NCBI GenBank assembly: GCA_964019135.1
Contig: OZ025263.1
Span: 16,469,123 to 16,533,122 of the forward strand
Length of the DNA: 64,000 bases
Direction of reading: 5' to 3'
Source of the DNA: Arenicola marina
Lineage: Eukaryota > Annelida > Polychaeta > Arenicolidae
Part shown: positions 1 through 11,284 of the stretch, one piece after another
Layout: each line of letters begins with the position of its first letter
Numbering within the stretch: the first letter of the stretch is position 1
The notes under the pieces: generated by a model
What the model saw: only the letters and a program-made list of their open reading frames with translations
The model's database searches: none
Told to the model about the DNA's origin: nothing
Made by a program: the position numbers and the translations under genes

Positions 1-1136
1 CTAAGAAAATGCAAAAGAAATGCAGCATACTAATACAACATAAGTGGGCACATTCACAAGTTGGCGAAAAGTTTATGCCACCTATTTACATACAAGTCAG
101 TTTGATCAGTAAAATGTGCTTTTGAGTTATAATATGGTACCTGAGCTTAATCCGAAATGCTGTAAATTTGATCGAGATCGATTTACATTTCTGACTATGA
201 ACAAAATGTTTTGCTAGCAAAAGACAGTTATTAAGAGTGTAATGCGGTTGATCATATATCCCCATTAAAATGTTTTCTGAATTTAGCATCAATACAGAGT
301 CAGTTGCCTGCTGCCAAAAGCTTTCAAATTCATTCCGAAACGTCTTAACCTCACTACAATCAACAAATCTGTGTACTATGGTATCAACCTTATCACATTT
401 ATCACAATTAGCACTATCAACGACATTCATCAGGTTCAAACGTTTTTTGTAAGGAACAAATCTATACAGAATGGAAAACTGCAGGGAATGAAGCCTCGTT
501 TCAACAGCAGATTTAAAAGGTAAAGCACAAATAACATACCAAGCAGATATTGTTATTTCCCGCTATATTGTTATTTCTGTTGAAAAGGCGTTAGGCAATT
601 TAACAGAATGTGGGACGCCTGCTTTACACACTCCGCGTCAGTCACTGTCTGTCTCTAAACGGTGACCAAATGTGTAAATAACAAGTTTGAAGTGTGACTA
701 TAGCTCACATCTGGATGTGCAAAGGGATGTGAAGGGGAGAGGGAGATTCAACGTGGATCACTGCGTGTCTCTAAACGGTGACCAAATGTGTAAATAACAA
801 GTTTAAAGTGTGATTATAGTTTTTAATTTGTACCAAATAAAACATGCATGACTCCATGATATAAGTTTTGTAACGTCCTAGGCCAGAACGTCCACTGGCC
901 GAAGCCGAAACGTCCGTCCACTGTTGTGGGGGGCGCGGGGGGGGGCATCTCTGTAGAAGGACATAATTGATCAGTTCCCATTAATGATACTGGCGACATA
1001 GCAAGTGTGACCCTCAGTTTTTAAACTACGATTACGATGACTTGCCAAATGTAATCGATTGTAATCGATTACGATTTCTTGGAAAAAGTAATCGATTGCA
1101 GTCGGTTATGATTACCGATTATGATTACCCCATGTC
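1..1136. mobile_element. Partial hAT-like element (right end), off the window edge
   Basis: The right end, about 1042-1136, is rich in TAATCGATTAC words and finishes in GATTACCCCATG, the same terminus as the complete hAT element at 26921-28119. The stretch 925-1020, with a poly-G run followed by CATCTCTGTAGAAGG and ACTGGCGACAT, also matches the reverse complement of that element's interior. The left end is outside the window but is visible in the duplicate at 52551. A LINE fragment lies inside it. The element has no coding capacity and no intact target duplication that I could find. Confidence 0.6.
86..533 (-). pseudogene. LINE ORF2 C-terminal fragment with zinc-ribbon
   Basis: An open frame on the minus strand runs through a short stretch ending YRFVPYKKR and then a segment with the spacing C-x2-C ... 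H-R-F-x-D-C, the cysteine/histidine ribbon found after the reverse transcriptase domain of many non-LTR retrotransposons. There is no reverse transcriptase upstream, so this is a 5'-truncated insertion. The duplicate at 53178-53608 shows what lies beyond the 3' end: a poly-T run at about 52960, which is a poly-A tail in the element's orientation. The element is dead. Confidence 0.7.
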
Positions 1137-1526
1137 AAAAGGACAACTAGGTGCCTTTGTTATGCAGAGGTCTGGCTCAAAACAGATTGAACTTGTAAAG
1201 GGCAAATTCATGAGTGAGGGATTAAGCCATAAACACGATCGAACGCGCATGGCGGCTAAATATCATTTTGCTCAATCATAACAAAACTGGATACCTTCAG
1301 TTTTTATGTTTCTATAAATTATCACGATATCAACTCTGACGGATCACAAATAGGATCATGCCAATGTTATTTTGCAATTAGAAATCAGACAAGGCTCTTT
1401 TCGCCCACAATCATTACATTGATCACGGAGAGAAGGGTCAAGAAGAGGTATCGGGTATTTTCTATAGTATGATGGATTAGCGGATGTCACACGTTTAGCG
1501 CCATTAGCCAGGATAATAGCTGGAGG

Positions 1527-1650
1527 GGCGGATCCAGGGGGCGGGGGCGGCAGGATGTCCGGACCCCTCCCCCCCCCCCCTTTTTGACAAAGAATGCTAA
1601 ATTAGGCCGTTTGAGGCGTGGTCCCCCCCCCCCCCCCCCGTCGTCAAAAA
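1527..1650. repeat. GGGGCGGATCCAGG-type MITE remnant with poly-C runs
   Basis: GAGGGGCGGATCCAGGG is followed by G-rich sequence, then two long poly-C runs and TTTTTGACAAAGAATGC. The same head, GGGCGGATCCAGG, or its reverse complement occurs near 44208-44390, 47184, 47321, 62414-62650 and 32641. This looks like one end of a small non-autonomous DNA transposon family. No second end is clear here. The duplicate is at about 54602-54725. Confidence 0.45.
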
Positions 1651-2559
1651 CATAGTGGACTCTTTTGGCATCTTTGGCACTATACTTATAATAAAAATAT
1701 ATTGACGCAGGGAACTTTTGAGGCCTTTTGGGTCATATTTCTCCACTCTATTACTGTCCAGTCTGTTACAAAATCGGAAGGTTAAAGAGTGGACCTCGAT
1801 GGTACAATCATGAAAATTATATCCCTAATTATATAATTCATAGATGGAGGAAAATAACGAAGTTAAACCCTATTCAATTCTAATCAAGAAGGCAAAATCA
1901 TACAAGGTATTTCTCTCTGCAAGGGAACGCTTTTGGGCAAAATATGTTCACTCAGTTACTGTCCACTCTGTTGGGATGCCCAATCTTAACGCCCCTCTTA
2001 CCATGATCGTATTTTGCTTAATCAGACATATCAGATATCCCAAGATAAAAATAATGCCCTGGAGGAAATAATGATCCTGTAAGACAACTTTATTTTAGAT
2101 AAAATGTGTTATCATGCACAAACCATATTGATGAAATTACGTATTACTTGTTTCATGGCAAGTAATGACAAATGGTTTCTTCAGTATCTACCTAATCTCA
2201 TCCTACAAGTAAAATATTAACACTGTGGCCTTACTTTTTTGGCCATTTTCGGCAATTTTCACAGGGACAAGTCAAGTCTGGTCCCACAATGATGTTTTTA
2301 TATATATATACAATGCTATCCACAACGACGGTAACAGAGTGGACAAACAAATTGGAAATGGCATACCTGTGGTCCAGTAAGCAAGTTATATTAGAAAACG
2401 GTAGGTACATTAAGCTGCTCCTTGTGCTAGAATAAAGTCAGTGACACGCCTATGACAAACAATTTAGCCAATTTGTGATGTCGTATTTTGTGATTTTTCT
2501 TGAGTCACAATGTCCCCTAATTATAGAATTGCACGTATGCCGGACAAATTGCACGGATA

Positions 2560-2740
2560 TTTATATGACCCCCCCCCCCCCCACCCCACCCCACCTCCGA
2601 TCACCCTTGTACCCTTGTACCCTTGTACCCTTGTATCGTATTGCGCAGGCAGGGATACACGGTAGTGTTGTATCACGGGGGGGGAGGGCGGGGTACATTT
2701 CTACGGTTGTGAGGGAGTGCCCGTGTCAGGGGGGGTGATG
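2560..2740. repeat. Low-complexity tract: poly-C, TTGTACCC microsatellite, poly-G
   Basis: A poly-C tract leads into four or five copies of an 8-bp unit (TTGTACCC) and then G-runs. It differs in length from the twin at about 55645-55815. The proline-rich open frames across it are compositional. Confidence 0.8.
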
Positions 2741-2937
2741 TTCCCAGATCACGAAAAATAAATTTCTTTATTACCAGAACACTATGAATTAAAAAAAGAT
2801 ACACGACACTTAATTGACGATTATATATAAAATGAAAATTCCCAGTTCACGATTAATTAAAATACGTGATGACGGCTGTCGGCTAATAGTCCATTCCCAG
2901 TTCACGAAGCATTATTTTCATCATTCCCAGTTCACGG
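2741..2937. repeat. Four dispersed TTCCCAG(A/T)TCACG motifs
   Basis: The motif occurs at about 2741, 2839, 2894 and 2924, separated by unrelated AT-rich sequence at uneven spacing. All four are in the same orientation. The twin copies are near 55817-56013. Nothing coding is visible. Confidence 0.6.
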
Positions 2938-2967
2938 TGAATTGAAAAGACGATTCACCAGAAACAG

Positions 2968-3035
2968 AAATACCCGCTCTATCCCACTGAGCTATCGGGC
3001 CGGCCCCGGCTTTTACCCTGGGAGCAAAAAGCAAA
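2968..3035 (-). repeat. tRNA-derived SINE head (A-box region)
   Basis: Read on the minus strand, GGGGCCGGCCCGATAGCTC is followed by AGTGGGATAGAGC, a good match to the tRNA A-box region and to the head of the SINE at 23665-23942. No B-box follows at the expected distance, so only the head is recognisable. The twin is at 56044-56111. Confidence 0.5.
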
Positions 3036-3059
3036 GAGGGGTCGTTTCCCTTTACCTTC

Positions 3060-3232
3060 GCTTTGCACCGGACGCTGATGCTGAAGATGCAGCCTCCACC
3101 GCTAGCCGCCAGGGGGCACAGGTGGGCCACGACGTCTTGGGCCTTGGCCATGACAGGACCATGACACACCCTGATCTTGGCGGTCAAAACGGTCTCCATT
3201 GTGTAGGAGGGCATGGAGAACACTGTCGTGGG
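3060..3232 (-). other. Possible further exon of the Ig gene (tentative)
   Basis: On the minus strand a CCCACGACAG acceptor-like site is followed by an open, cysteine-containing stretch that ends at GCGAAG|GTAAAG, a donor-like site. Its entry phase (1) would fit the end of the Ig exon upstream. I do not recognise the encoded sequence as a domain, and part of the wider open frame (2921-3451) is SINE, so this could be chance. The duplicate, 56136-56308, is open in the same way, which is expected from the near identity and is not independent support. Confidence 0.2.
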
Positions 3233-3489
3233 ATAAACATGAGCGTTGGTAAGACACCTTACCCACTGTAGAGGCCGATGAGCCGTGCACCCCCGGAATA
3301 AATAATCCCCTACTAGTTGCGATGCCAGACATGAGATCTTTGTCCTGGACAAACATCGACATTCACATCGGCTGACCTTGAGTTGGCCCAGATGGGCACA
3401 ATCGACATTAGCTGAACGCGCTACTTCCCAGGCCACGCCTAGCGACCACACAACTATAAAACATATGTCCGCACATTAATGTTGCATTT

Positions 3490-3890
3490 TATTACAATAT
3501 ATACTGTTATCTAAAGTTACGATCGATAGTGTTAACCAAAGTTAAAATATATAATATATATATTTACAATATATAGTGTTATCTAATGTTACGATTGATA
3601 ATGTTACCCAAAGCTAGAATCGATAATGTTATCCAATGTTAAAATAGATAATGTTATCCAATGTTAAAATCGATAATGTTATCTAATTGTACAATGAATA
3701 ATGTCATCTAACGTTAAAAAATATGTTACCTACTGTGACAAATGATAATGTTATCCAATGTTACAACAGATAACGCCATTTAATGCTACAAAATAATGTT
3801 ATCCAACGGTACAATAGATAATGATATCAAATGTGACATTATATATTGTTATTTTATCTTACTATATATACTGTTATCTATGATATTTTT
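3490..3890. repeat. Degenerate ~24-bp tandem array (GATAATGTTATCCAATGTTA)
   Basis: Roughly fifteen diverged units built around GATAATGTTATCCAATG follow each other, with units varying between about 20 and 28 bp. The array is AT-rich and has no coding potential. The twin array at 56566-56966 has the same unit order, so the array predates the 9-kb duplication. Confidence 0.8.
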
Positions 3891-4071
3891 GTTTCTTTGT
3901 TCTTATTACCATTAGCATAAATGCAGCGATTCATATAATGGTGATTATTTAATCATTTAATGTAATTTTCATTATTTATCTGCGATGATCATACAGGCGT
4001 CCCATCCAATTTATGGTGAGATCATAATGTCCGCATTTATAAATCAACGTTTTAGTTGGGTTGATAATTAC

Positions 4072-5439
4072 CAAAGAGGTGGAGTGTGTGTGTTTGACGG
4101 TCGATGGTACACATGTACCGCCCGCTGTCCTGAGGTCGAGCATTCGCAATCACGAGAGTGCCATTACCACCAAATGTGAAGCGGGTGGCGCGGATGACGA
4201 GGCCGCTGTGATGTCTCCAGGCGACCTGAGCTCCAGCGGGTATCGTATCGGGGCAGGAAAGCGTCACATCCCGGCCGATCATGACAAAGACTGAAGAAAA
4301 AACACACCGAGATCGAGATACTTATTTAAGGCGTGGAATCTACGGTCACTAAGGGACTGCGTAGATTTAGAGACCGACGAGAAGGAAATGGTGGCAACTC
4401 TTGATATTTCCTCCAAGTCGGGTATCCTCACCACATCCACGCCATACACAAAAACACACTGTTTCACAATCTATGGCCCGTAGGACCTAAGTTTCAGAGA
4501 AATAAATCAGTCAATAATCGCACTTCAATAAGTCATATTGAGAAGCCATAAACATTTCATTCGTGAATAGTAATTTATAACACGGTACAGGCGTCCGCTT
4601 AAACATGTAGGCTGGCCCGGTTATTTATCCACAAATCAGGCGCATCAGCTACCCAATAATCACCGTTTTTCGCTTCAACCTGCTCATGCAATAATTTTTC
4701 GCATTTTTATATCATCACTTTCGAAATATTTTTAAACACGTACTGGACATATTTTACGATATTGTATATATCACCTCTTAAAGAAATGTTTGGATTATAA
4801 ACTTTACCTTCACATTATATAGCGAACAACAGGCAGCAATGCCTTTTCGTTTCGGTGAACATTACATATCTGTTAATGCAATAAGGACATACAGATATAT
4901 TTCCATTTAAAATATGGATAATCTGCATCAGGCAACATTGATACATTAGTTACATAATTCTGGTCACCAAGTTAATTCCCATCTTGCCATTTTCATTGAT
5001 TTAATTTCACTGACTTCCCCCTCCTATTGGCATGGCGACTATAATAATGGAAAGTGTTATTGTACTATAAAGGCTCTAGGAATATTAGGAGTACATATCC
5101 AGAAATCACAAGTGAACAATTCCGAAACAATTCCGAAACAAATTACCAAACACTTGGTAATCGGGAAGCATTATACATACAGACTGCAACATTCCTCATT
5201 TAACTTTTTTTTAGCGTATTTGTTTCACTACTTTATGCTTGAATGGACCCCAACATGATCAGTCTACCTGGCTTTTCCAGTGCAGTAGCTGTAGCGTTCA
5301 AGGGTGTCCCTGTGCTTAGGTCTGTTCGTGTCGTATCAACCAGATCAACCGATGCCACTGTCATTTTCAACATTGCAAGTACGACCAACACTTTGTACGA
5401 ACCACGCAACAAAGTGTGATCAATCGAAGGTGAACCCAT
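4072..5439 (-). CDS. Secreted or membrane Ig-domain protein, 5' two exons (left copy)
   Basis: Exon 1 (5439-5268) starts at an ATG and encodes a short polar N-terminus, a hydrophobic signal-like stretch (SYKVLVVLAMLKMTVAS) and a Thr-rich stalk, ending CCAG|GTAGAC in phase 1. Exon 2 (4290-4072) begins after TTTTCTTCAG and ends TTTG|GTAATT, also phase 1. Joined, they read in frame into an Ig domain: KPVFVMIGRDVTLSC, then a Trp in the expected place, then DSGRYMC. A phase 1-1 exon carrying one whole Ig domain is typical of animal Ig-superfamily genes. The remaining exons are not identified; a candidate is 3232-3060. An upstream in-frame ATG at 5472 is possible. The partners and role are unknown. 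The twin gene is at 57148-58515. Confidence 0.6.
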
Positions 5440-5952
5440 TGCGAGCTGTGAATAAAGTGTTCTAATTAGCAAATTCGACGCAGGTAATATTAACTGATAT
5501 TTGATACACTTACAGGGGTCATTTGACTAAGATCTCTTAATGTTTTCTCGTCAATTTGTATTGTATTTGTTCTTGTAATGCCGAGCAGGAAAGAGTCATG
5601 AACAATGTTGAATTTATCATCAACATATTGTAAGCATCACTTTCAATAACATTCCCCGGTGTGACATGTTTTGTATGCGGCAAAATTCGCCCATGCGCAG
5701 TGTAATACTAGTTGTCCCTCCCAAACTAAACTACATGGTATTTGTACCCTCTTCTGTCCATGTGTTCGTACGGTGCCATTATGATAGATACAGAGCGGGC
5801 ATCTCCGCATGGGGGCGATCCACAAACGCTTATGACAGATTCCCAAACGAACCACAATTAATTACCCCCTACAGTTTTGCATATATCGTGTGAAACATAT
5901 TCTGACCGTGTTTTTGTCATTATTAACATTCCCAAGAAAATCACACAAAGGC

Positions 5953-6127
5953 CACTCTAAAGGTCCGTGTATGTACCTGCCATTCATTGGCCATTGCAAA
6001 TGGGGAATAGAAAAAGCTCATTTTCTTGAGCAAAAAAAGCTCATTTTCTTTTACCTGTTTCAAATTGGATTTTTTTTTATACATCCCATTTGCAATGGAA
6101 AATAAATGGCAGGTACATACAGGGCCC
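5953..6127. mobile_element. Small foldback MITE-like element (~175 bp)
   Basis: GTGTATGTACCTGCCATT near 5967 and its complement AATGGCAGGTACATAC near 6105 bracket an inner pair, TTGCAAATGGG / CCCATTTGCAA, giving a near-palindromic hairpin. The flanks, CTCTAAA and CTATAAA, resemble an imperfect 7-bp target duplication. An internal direct repeat (AAAGCTCATTTTCTT, twice) sits in the loop. It has no coding capacity. The twin is at about 59029-59203. Confidence 0.55.
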
Positions 6128-6129
6128 TA

Positions 6130-8700
6130 TAAAGGCCATGATGCTCTCATTCTTTTCTACACCATGCTTATATTTGTTAATTCGCTCTATGCGTCTATGA
6201 TTTCCTTACCCGTGAGAGTCGCATTGTATAGATTTCTATGCTATGACACATGAGACAACAAGATGTATATGATAATAGGCGTTACAGAGGAAAACAATAT
6301 GATATTGTTCACTGAAGGGATGGTAATTATGTGTCCATGGCAACAACTGTCTGACGTCACAATAGACTACCGTTATATAAGAAAAGCTGCGGAATTTAAT
6401 ACACGCGGAGTAATCAATCGTACCGTTCTCGGCGGTAAATCGGTGCCAAGAGTCCCTTTCTCCAAAGTGGAATGTTGGTTCTCGGAGGAAAATCGTGACA
6501 GATGTTGGTGGTAATACAGCAAAGGAATGGATGCAAAGACATATATACATCCATGTTATGTTATCCAGCAGGCGTGAATATATTAATTTTAATGTCCGCT
6601 GCTGCAAGTTTAAAAATCTGGAGCATCATGCTGCTTTTGTGGGCGAGCTGTCATAGCGCACCCTTCCACGCCCGCCACAAAACCATTTATGACATGCTGC
6701 CATAAACTTATATTTGTGGGCAATGGTAAGGGGGGGGGGCGGGGGGAGTGGGTGGGGACCATGATTTCACACCTTTAACATGCCTTTAAAGTGAATAAGA
6801 CTTCGTATTCATTTTGTTCTGAATTATTACATTGAGCTACACAATGCATTGGACTGCATTGGAAAGAAACTGTCATCATTGTGAGTATAAGGTTTGGACT
6901 GGCCTATCAGAGGCCTATATCATATTGGGTCATCATATATTATTTTGAGTCGACCTTGGCAAAGTCTTGTTTTAGGGAATTCAAACAAATAACAATTTGT
7001 TTTAATGGGAATTTACATTTTCTATTCCACGATGTCACTATAAACGCGTTCGTCAAAGTAGCAAAAGTGAGATCCGGCGGGTTTATTCTGGAAGCATTGC
7101 ATCTGAGAGCTATTTGAAAATTCCCCAATGATGTCACAAGATTGACAAAGTGAGCTTTGATGCAGTGCGTAGATATCTGTGGTCGAGGGCGTGTATTGTT
7201 TTTATGGTTGAGTGCGTGTCGCTGAGTTCAAGCCAATGAGCAGAGAGAATCTGAGTCTCAATATAATGCACATGCGTTTGTATACCCCTTTGACGTCACT
7301 TGCCTCGCGCACAGAAGGTAAATTGGTAGGTGCGAAAAACCAATGGAAAAAGTATGCCCTTCTACTATCATTGGGCGTTACAGCCCGATAATATAAGCGT
7401 GGAAACACAAATTAATATGAGCTGCAGTTGTTTTGGCGTGGCACCAACACTTTAATCAAAACGTCAGTGACGGACAAGTCGTTCAGCAGGACGAATTATT
7501 CGACACATATGTCAGCTCTAGTGGCCATCGGAATATAAAAATGCCAACATCCGAGAAAGAGATGACCGATAACCTCCGCGTTGGGTGGGGGGGGGGCTAC
7601 TTAATACATCTGGGTTTAGGGAGGGGCACCGCGGTATTCGATTGTAACTGCGACCACCGGATTGTAAATTTGTTCCAGTGAAGCATGATGGCTGCCTTGC
7701 GGTTGTAGCTAGCATAGACCTATGTAGGAGCGGACCATTTGATTACCAGGCGGGTGGGGGGGCATTATGATTATCATTTAGGTTTAAATAAAAGCCAGAT
7801 TCTGTTTGGGCCGATAGAAGATTAAAAATTGTATTCTTAACTTAACAAGTTATATGTGTGCCCAGGTGCCCAGGCAAGAAAACTATCGCATCTCAGGACA
7901 AAAATTTAAGTTCAGATTTTTGTTCTGCACATTTCAAGGTCATATTCTGATTTACAAAAATAAATTAAGAAAAATACCCCCACCCCCCCCCCCCCACCCC
8001 CAATGGGGTCCGTCAAACGGTTCTCCCCGGCCGCCACTTTTCATTTTTCCGGAAAGGCCGAGGTGTTTCCATCAGAATAGTTTTCACAAAGCTCCACGAT
8101 TCCAGTTGAATACAAATTTGTGCATCTCACAAAATTAGTCAGTCGAATACGCGTACATGATACACCTAACGAGTTTGCGTTTTCTACGTCAGTGGGAGGG
8201 GCTTAGTGCGTAACCTACACCGGTCTATTTAGTGACCGCTCATTTGCATGCACGCTAATCCATCTGTTGATCTCCTCCTGATCAGTTTTGCACGGACTAG
8301 CAAGATAACGTTCAGGCCATATACTTATATAGATCTATGGCAAGTTTGGCGTGCTAGTGTCCTTGGGGGGGGGGGGCGATACATATAGTTAGGTGTATAC
8401 ATATTTGCCGCCCAAATGACCTGTTTTTTTCGCCTAGATGTCTATCTGCAATTTCTCTCGATGTGCCCATTTCCAAAATTGAAGCTCTTGACTCTATATT
8501 CCAGTGGATATCGAACGTGTTCAAATCATTAACCTCCAATAAGTTATATACCTTGCCATGACTGTCAATGTCTGTATTGGATGTCTGTTTTAACCATAAT
8601 GTTCTCTCTGAATGACTTTAAAATCGCTGCTGGGTGATTGGGAGACGCAAACGGCGATGGCGGGGGCAAAAGGGGGTGGGGGGGGATGGATGCTTGTCTT
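6130..8700. other. No gene recognised; duplicated intergenic DNA with homopolymer runs
   Basis: Only short open frames occur, none with a domain, signal or splice structure I can support. Notable content is long poly-G/poly-C runs near 6730, 7585, 7755, 7980 and 8366, all of which differ in length between the two 9-kb copies. Near 8433 this copy lacks 20 bp present in both related copies at about 61530 and 62345. Confidence 0.6.
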
Positions 8701-8706
8701 ACTCAC

Positions 8707-8845
8707 GAGCGATCATCTTCGCTGATCATAAGCAGTACTGCGGTCGGAGGTGAGGGCTCGTGGTCTAACTGATCTCCAGCTTTATGTGGGCCTAGATTGA
8801 TTGGCGGAACTTCCATTACAAGCTTGGTGACGGGAACCGGGTTAG
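8707..8845 (-). other. Orphan exon-like block with a consensus donor
   Basis: On the minus strand an open frame enters after GGTGCATCAG and ends at GATCGCTC|GTGAGTAAG, an almost perfect 5' splice site. The encoded sequence is polar and rich in Pro, Asp and Glu, with no domain I recognise. It lies upstream of the Ig gene's first ATG, so it either belongs to a neighbouring gene or is a leftover. It recurs at 61809-61947 and, in shortened form, at about 62946-63030. The downstream partner exon is unknown. Confidence 0.3.
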
Positions 8846-9052
8846 CTGATGCACCTTTTGAAGCTCCCATAACTGTTACGCTGACCCACATGCTGAGTGT
8901 GATCAATGTAGGCGTTTGTACCAGCCTTATCAGCCGACACAGACCTTTGCTCTAATGTCAGCATGTGGCCTATTTGATAACACTCGGTGATAAGACTATT
9001 TGATTGGCGGGCTAAACAAGTTTCTAATCCCGTCACATGATGATACGGCCTG

Positions 9053-9084
9053 GGCCTCGTTCGCAAGCGACAGCTAGTCGACTA
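9053..9084 (+). repeat. Harbinger left terminal inverted repeat
   Basis: It begins GGCCTCGTTCGCAAGCGAC and pairs with 15508-15539. The final match with the unduplicated 9-kb copy ends on its first base. Confidence 0.92.
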
Positions 9085-9179
9085 TTTCTTGACCTAGATT
9101 TCGCCATTGCGCCTGCGCATTACAGCTTTATGCCGAACGCGGGATAGTCGAAAAGGGTTGACAATCGTCAATCTGTGCC

Positions 9180-11284
9180 ATGGCGGAAATAACAACTTTT
9201 GGGTTCTTGCGGGAAGTATTCAACACTGAAGGCGATGCGGCGGCTGCTCAAATAAGACACGTGCTAAGTGCGATGTGCACATTCAGCGGACAAGAAAGGA
9301 GGGACAGCGTTCCCAAGATACACGGTAAATATGATTTCCACATTACAACTGTGATAAAGACCACTAGGCCTAATGGCAATATAAGCTTACTATATAGTCT
9401 AAAAGCGGCCTACATATTACTACCCTACCCACTACAGCTTCAAATAGACCATATAATTATCAGCATGGCCTTTTCCTAAAAATTTCAACCCCATGGCAGA
9501 CCTTCATAGAAGAGGGACAAGGGGCTGATGACCATGCACAAATCAAATTGTGGATTGCTGCATGAATGTGTCATTTAAAGCTGCTCATGCAGCAATTTTT
9601 CCCCTACAGGCTACACTTATCCTTTTCCAAATATTTTGGGAAAATGTTTTGGACACTGTTGTCTGACTTACTGTTACACAGGGGAAGAATGGCATGTGTA
9701 GAAATATGTTATTAAAGATTACAGGCAATTTTGTTTCTTGTCCTGGAAATGTTTGAATGCATGTATGATGATCAAATGGCCTAATTTCAGGATATGCGGA
9801 AATGGTTGTACCACTCTTCAACTTGGTTGATTTTAAGATGCATTATCGCATCTCAAGGAACACTTTCGAGAAAATTCTGCAGCAGATTGGACCCAACCTA
9901 CAGAGAATGTTTCTGGAACGCGGGGAAGTGAACCCCACAAAGCAGCTTTTAATTTTTATTTGGTACATGAGTAACCAAGAAAGTATGAGGGAGGTATCCT
10001 TGACATTTGGCTTGTCAAAGTCCACTGTACACACAATCCTGTACAGAGTGATGAGAGCATTCTGCACCAATCTTTCCAATGTAAGACTTGTTTTGGAACA
10101 CAATTTGTCCTGGATATTGCAAATGCTGGCTTTCCATGACATGACCATGATAACGTTATACAGCATATTTTCAAGTTGTGCGATGGATTGTTCTGTAATT
10201 ACAGTGGTATTTATCAATCAATATATTCCACATTATTCTGAATGTTATCTTTCCACGAGGGGGAACTATATATCGTGAAATTAATTGATGGCGACATTAT
10301 AAATAACAATATCACATTCACGTTTATATTCTCGTTTCAGACAATTCAGTGGCCAGATCGACAACGCCAACAGGCAGTCTCACGGGAGGTTGAACAGGAC
10401 TCAGGCATAGCTGGTGTTGTAGGATTTATCGATGGGACCCATGTGAGATTGGCACACTGCGTGGAAAAGGATCAAGACTGCATAAACAGAAAGGGCTTCC
10501 CATCTATGCAATTGCAGGTATACTTCTATACATGTATTAGCAGTTTTTACTTAAATACCCGAGAAGTCACAGACAACAGGACACCCAGAATGAAACATAG
10601 CAAAAATTGGTTTAGCAATAGGAAAATGGACGTGGCATGTACAATTATAACCGTGTGGGCGTTATGCTCATGCACCTACCGATAGTGATTGTTTATTACA
10701 ATGTGACTTATTAGTCACTAACATATTGAATGTCATGTATTATAATGTAACTTATGGGTTATATTTAACAGGTAGTGGTGGACAACCGGATGCTGATCAC
10801 GAACAGCTTCGTTGGTTGGCCAGGCTGTACCCACGATGCGAGAGTGCTCCGGAACAGCCAGCTTTACATACAGGCTGAAGAAGGAATGATGTTTGCTCCA
10901 GATATGTTTATCATAGGAGATTCTGCTTACCCTGTAAGGAACTGGTTGGTAGCTCCATACAAGGATAATGGTCAGCTCACTGCACAACAGCGCATGTTCA
11001 ACCGTCGCGTATCAGGCATTAGACAGGTTGTGGAAAGAAGCATTGGACAGCTAAAGGGACGATTTCGAAGACTATTGAGAGTTCATCTCTATGATTCACA
11101 AGCAATCGCCATGGTGATTCATAGTGCCTGCATCTTGCACAATTTGTGTGTCTTAACTGGAGACGAATTGGAAGACTGTTTTGTCGCAGATGAAGAAGTT
11201 CCCGATGACGATTTCGTCGCCAGGGAACGCAACGCGGGAGACGGTGTGGCTTTAAGGAATCTTCTGGTGGCAAGGCTGCGTTGA
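9180..11284 (+). CDS. Harbinger DDE transposase (HARBI1-like), intact
   Basis: Four exons, 9180-9324, 9791-10080, 10341-10517 and 10772-11284, total 1,125 nt and encode 374 aa. The junctions are GG|GTAAAT, TTTCAG|GA, AAT|GTAAGA, TTTCAG|ACA, CAG|GTATAC and AACAG|GTA, and all phases agree. A helix-turn-helix-like stretch (SMREVSLTFGLSKSTV) lies at about 113-135. The DDE nuclease is clear: D176 in GFIDGTHV, D226 in GCTHDARVL, the GDSAYP block around 254, and E292 in VVERSIGQLKGRF. The length is close to vertebrate HARBI1 (about 350 aa). It should cut and paste the element together with the Myb-like partner encoded at 15403-12081, by analogy with studied Harbinger systems. An AATAAA at 11521 could serve polyadenylation. 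Confidence 0.93.

Larger units (their letters stand above)
1..9053. repeat. Left copy of a ~9-kb direct segmental duplication
   Basis: This block matches 53068-62155 almost base for base. The offset is 53067 at the start and grows to about 53102 through small indels, mostly in poly-C/poly-G runs. By eye I see a few tens of single-base differences, so the copies are well above 99% alike. The left edge lies outside the window. The match ends at 9053, the first base of the Harbinger terminal repeat; copy two continues with unrelated sequence. Every feature here has a twin in copy two. It may be a recent duplication or an assembly duplication; the Harbinger in only one copy and a 20-bp indel near 8433 show that the copies are not simply one sequence pasted twice. 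Confidence 0.95.

Noticed and set aside
1042..1281. 79-aa open frame conserved in both 9-kb copies
   Set aside because: Most of it is the TAATCGATTAC-rich end of the hAT element.
2921..3451. 176-aa open frame on minus, present in both 9-kb copies
   Set aside because: It runs through a SINE head and unrelated flanks. Duplication explains its conservation. Only a piece was kept as a tentative exon.
4279..4467. Open frame resembling the end of a VWA domain (GVDVVRIPDLEEISRVA)
   Set aside because: It lies in the intron between the signal exon and the Ig exon, which join cleanly without it; using it would need an intron of about 30 bp.
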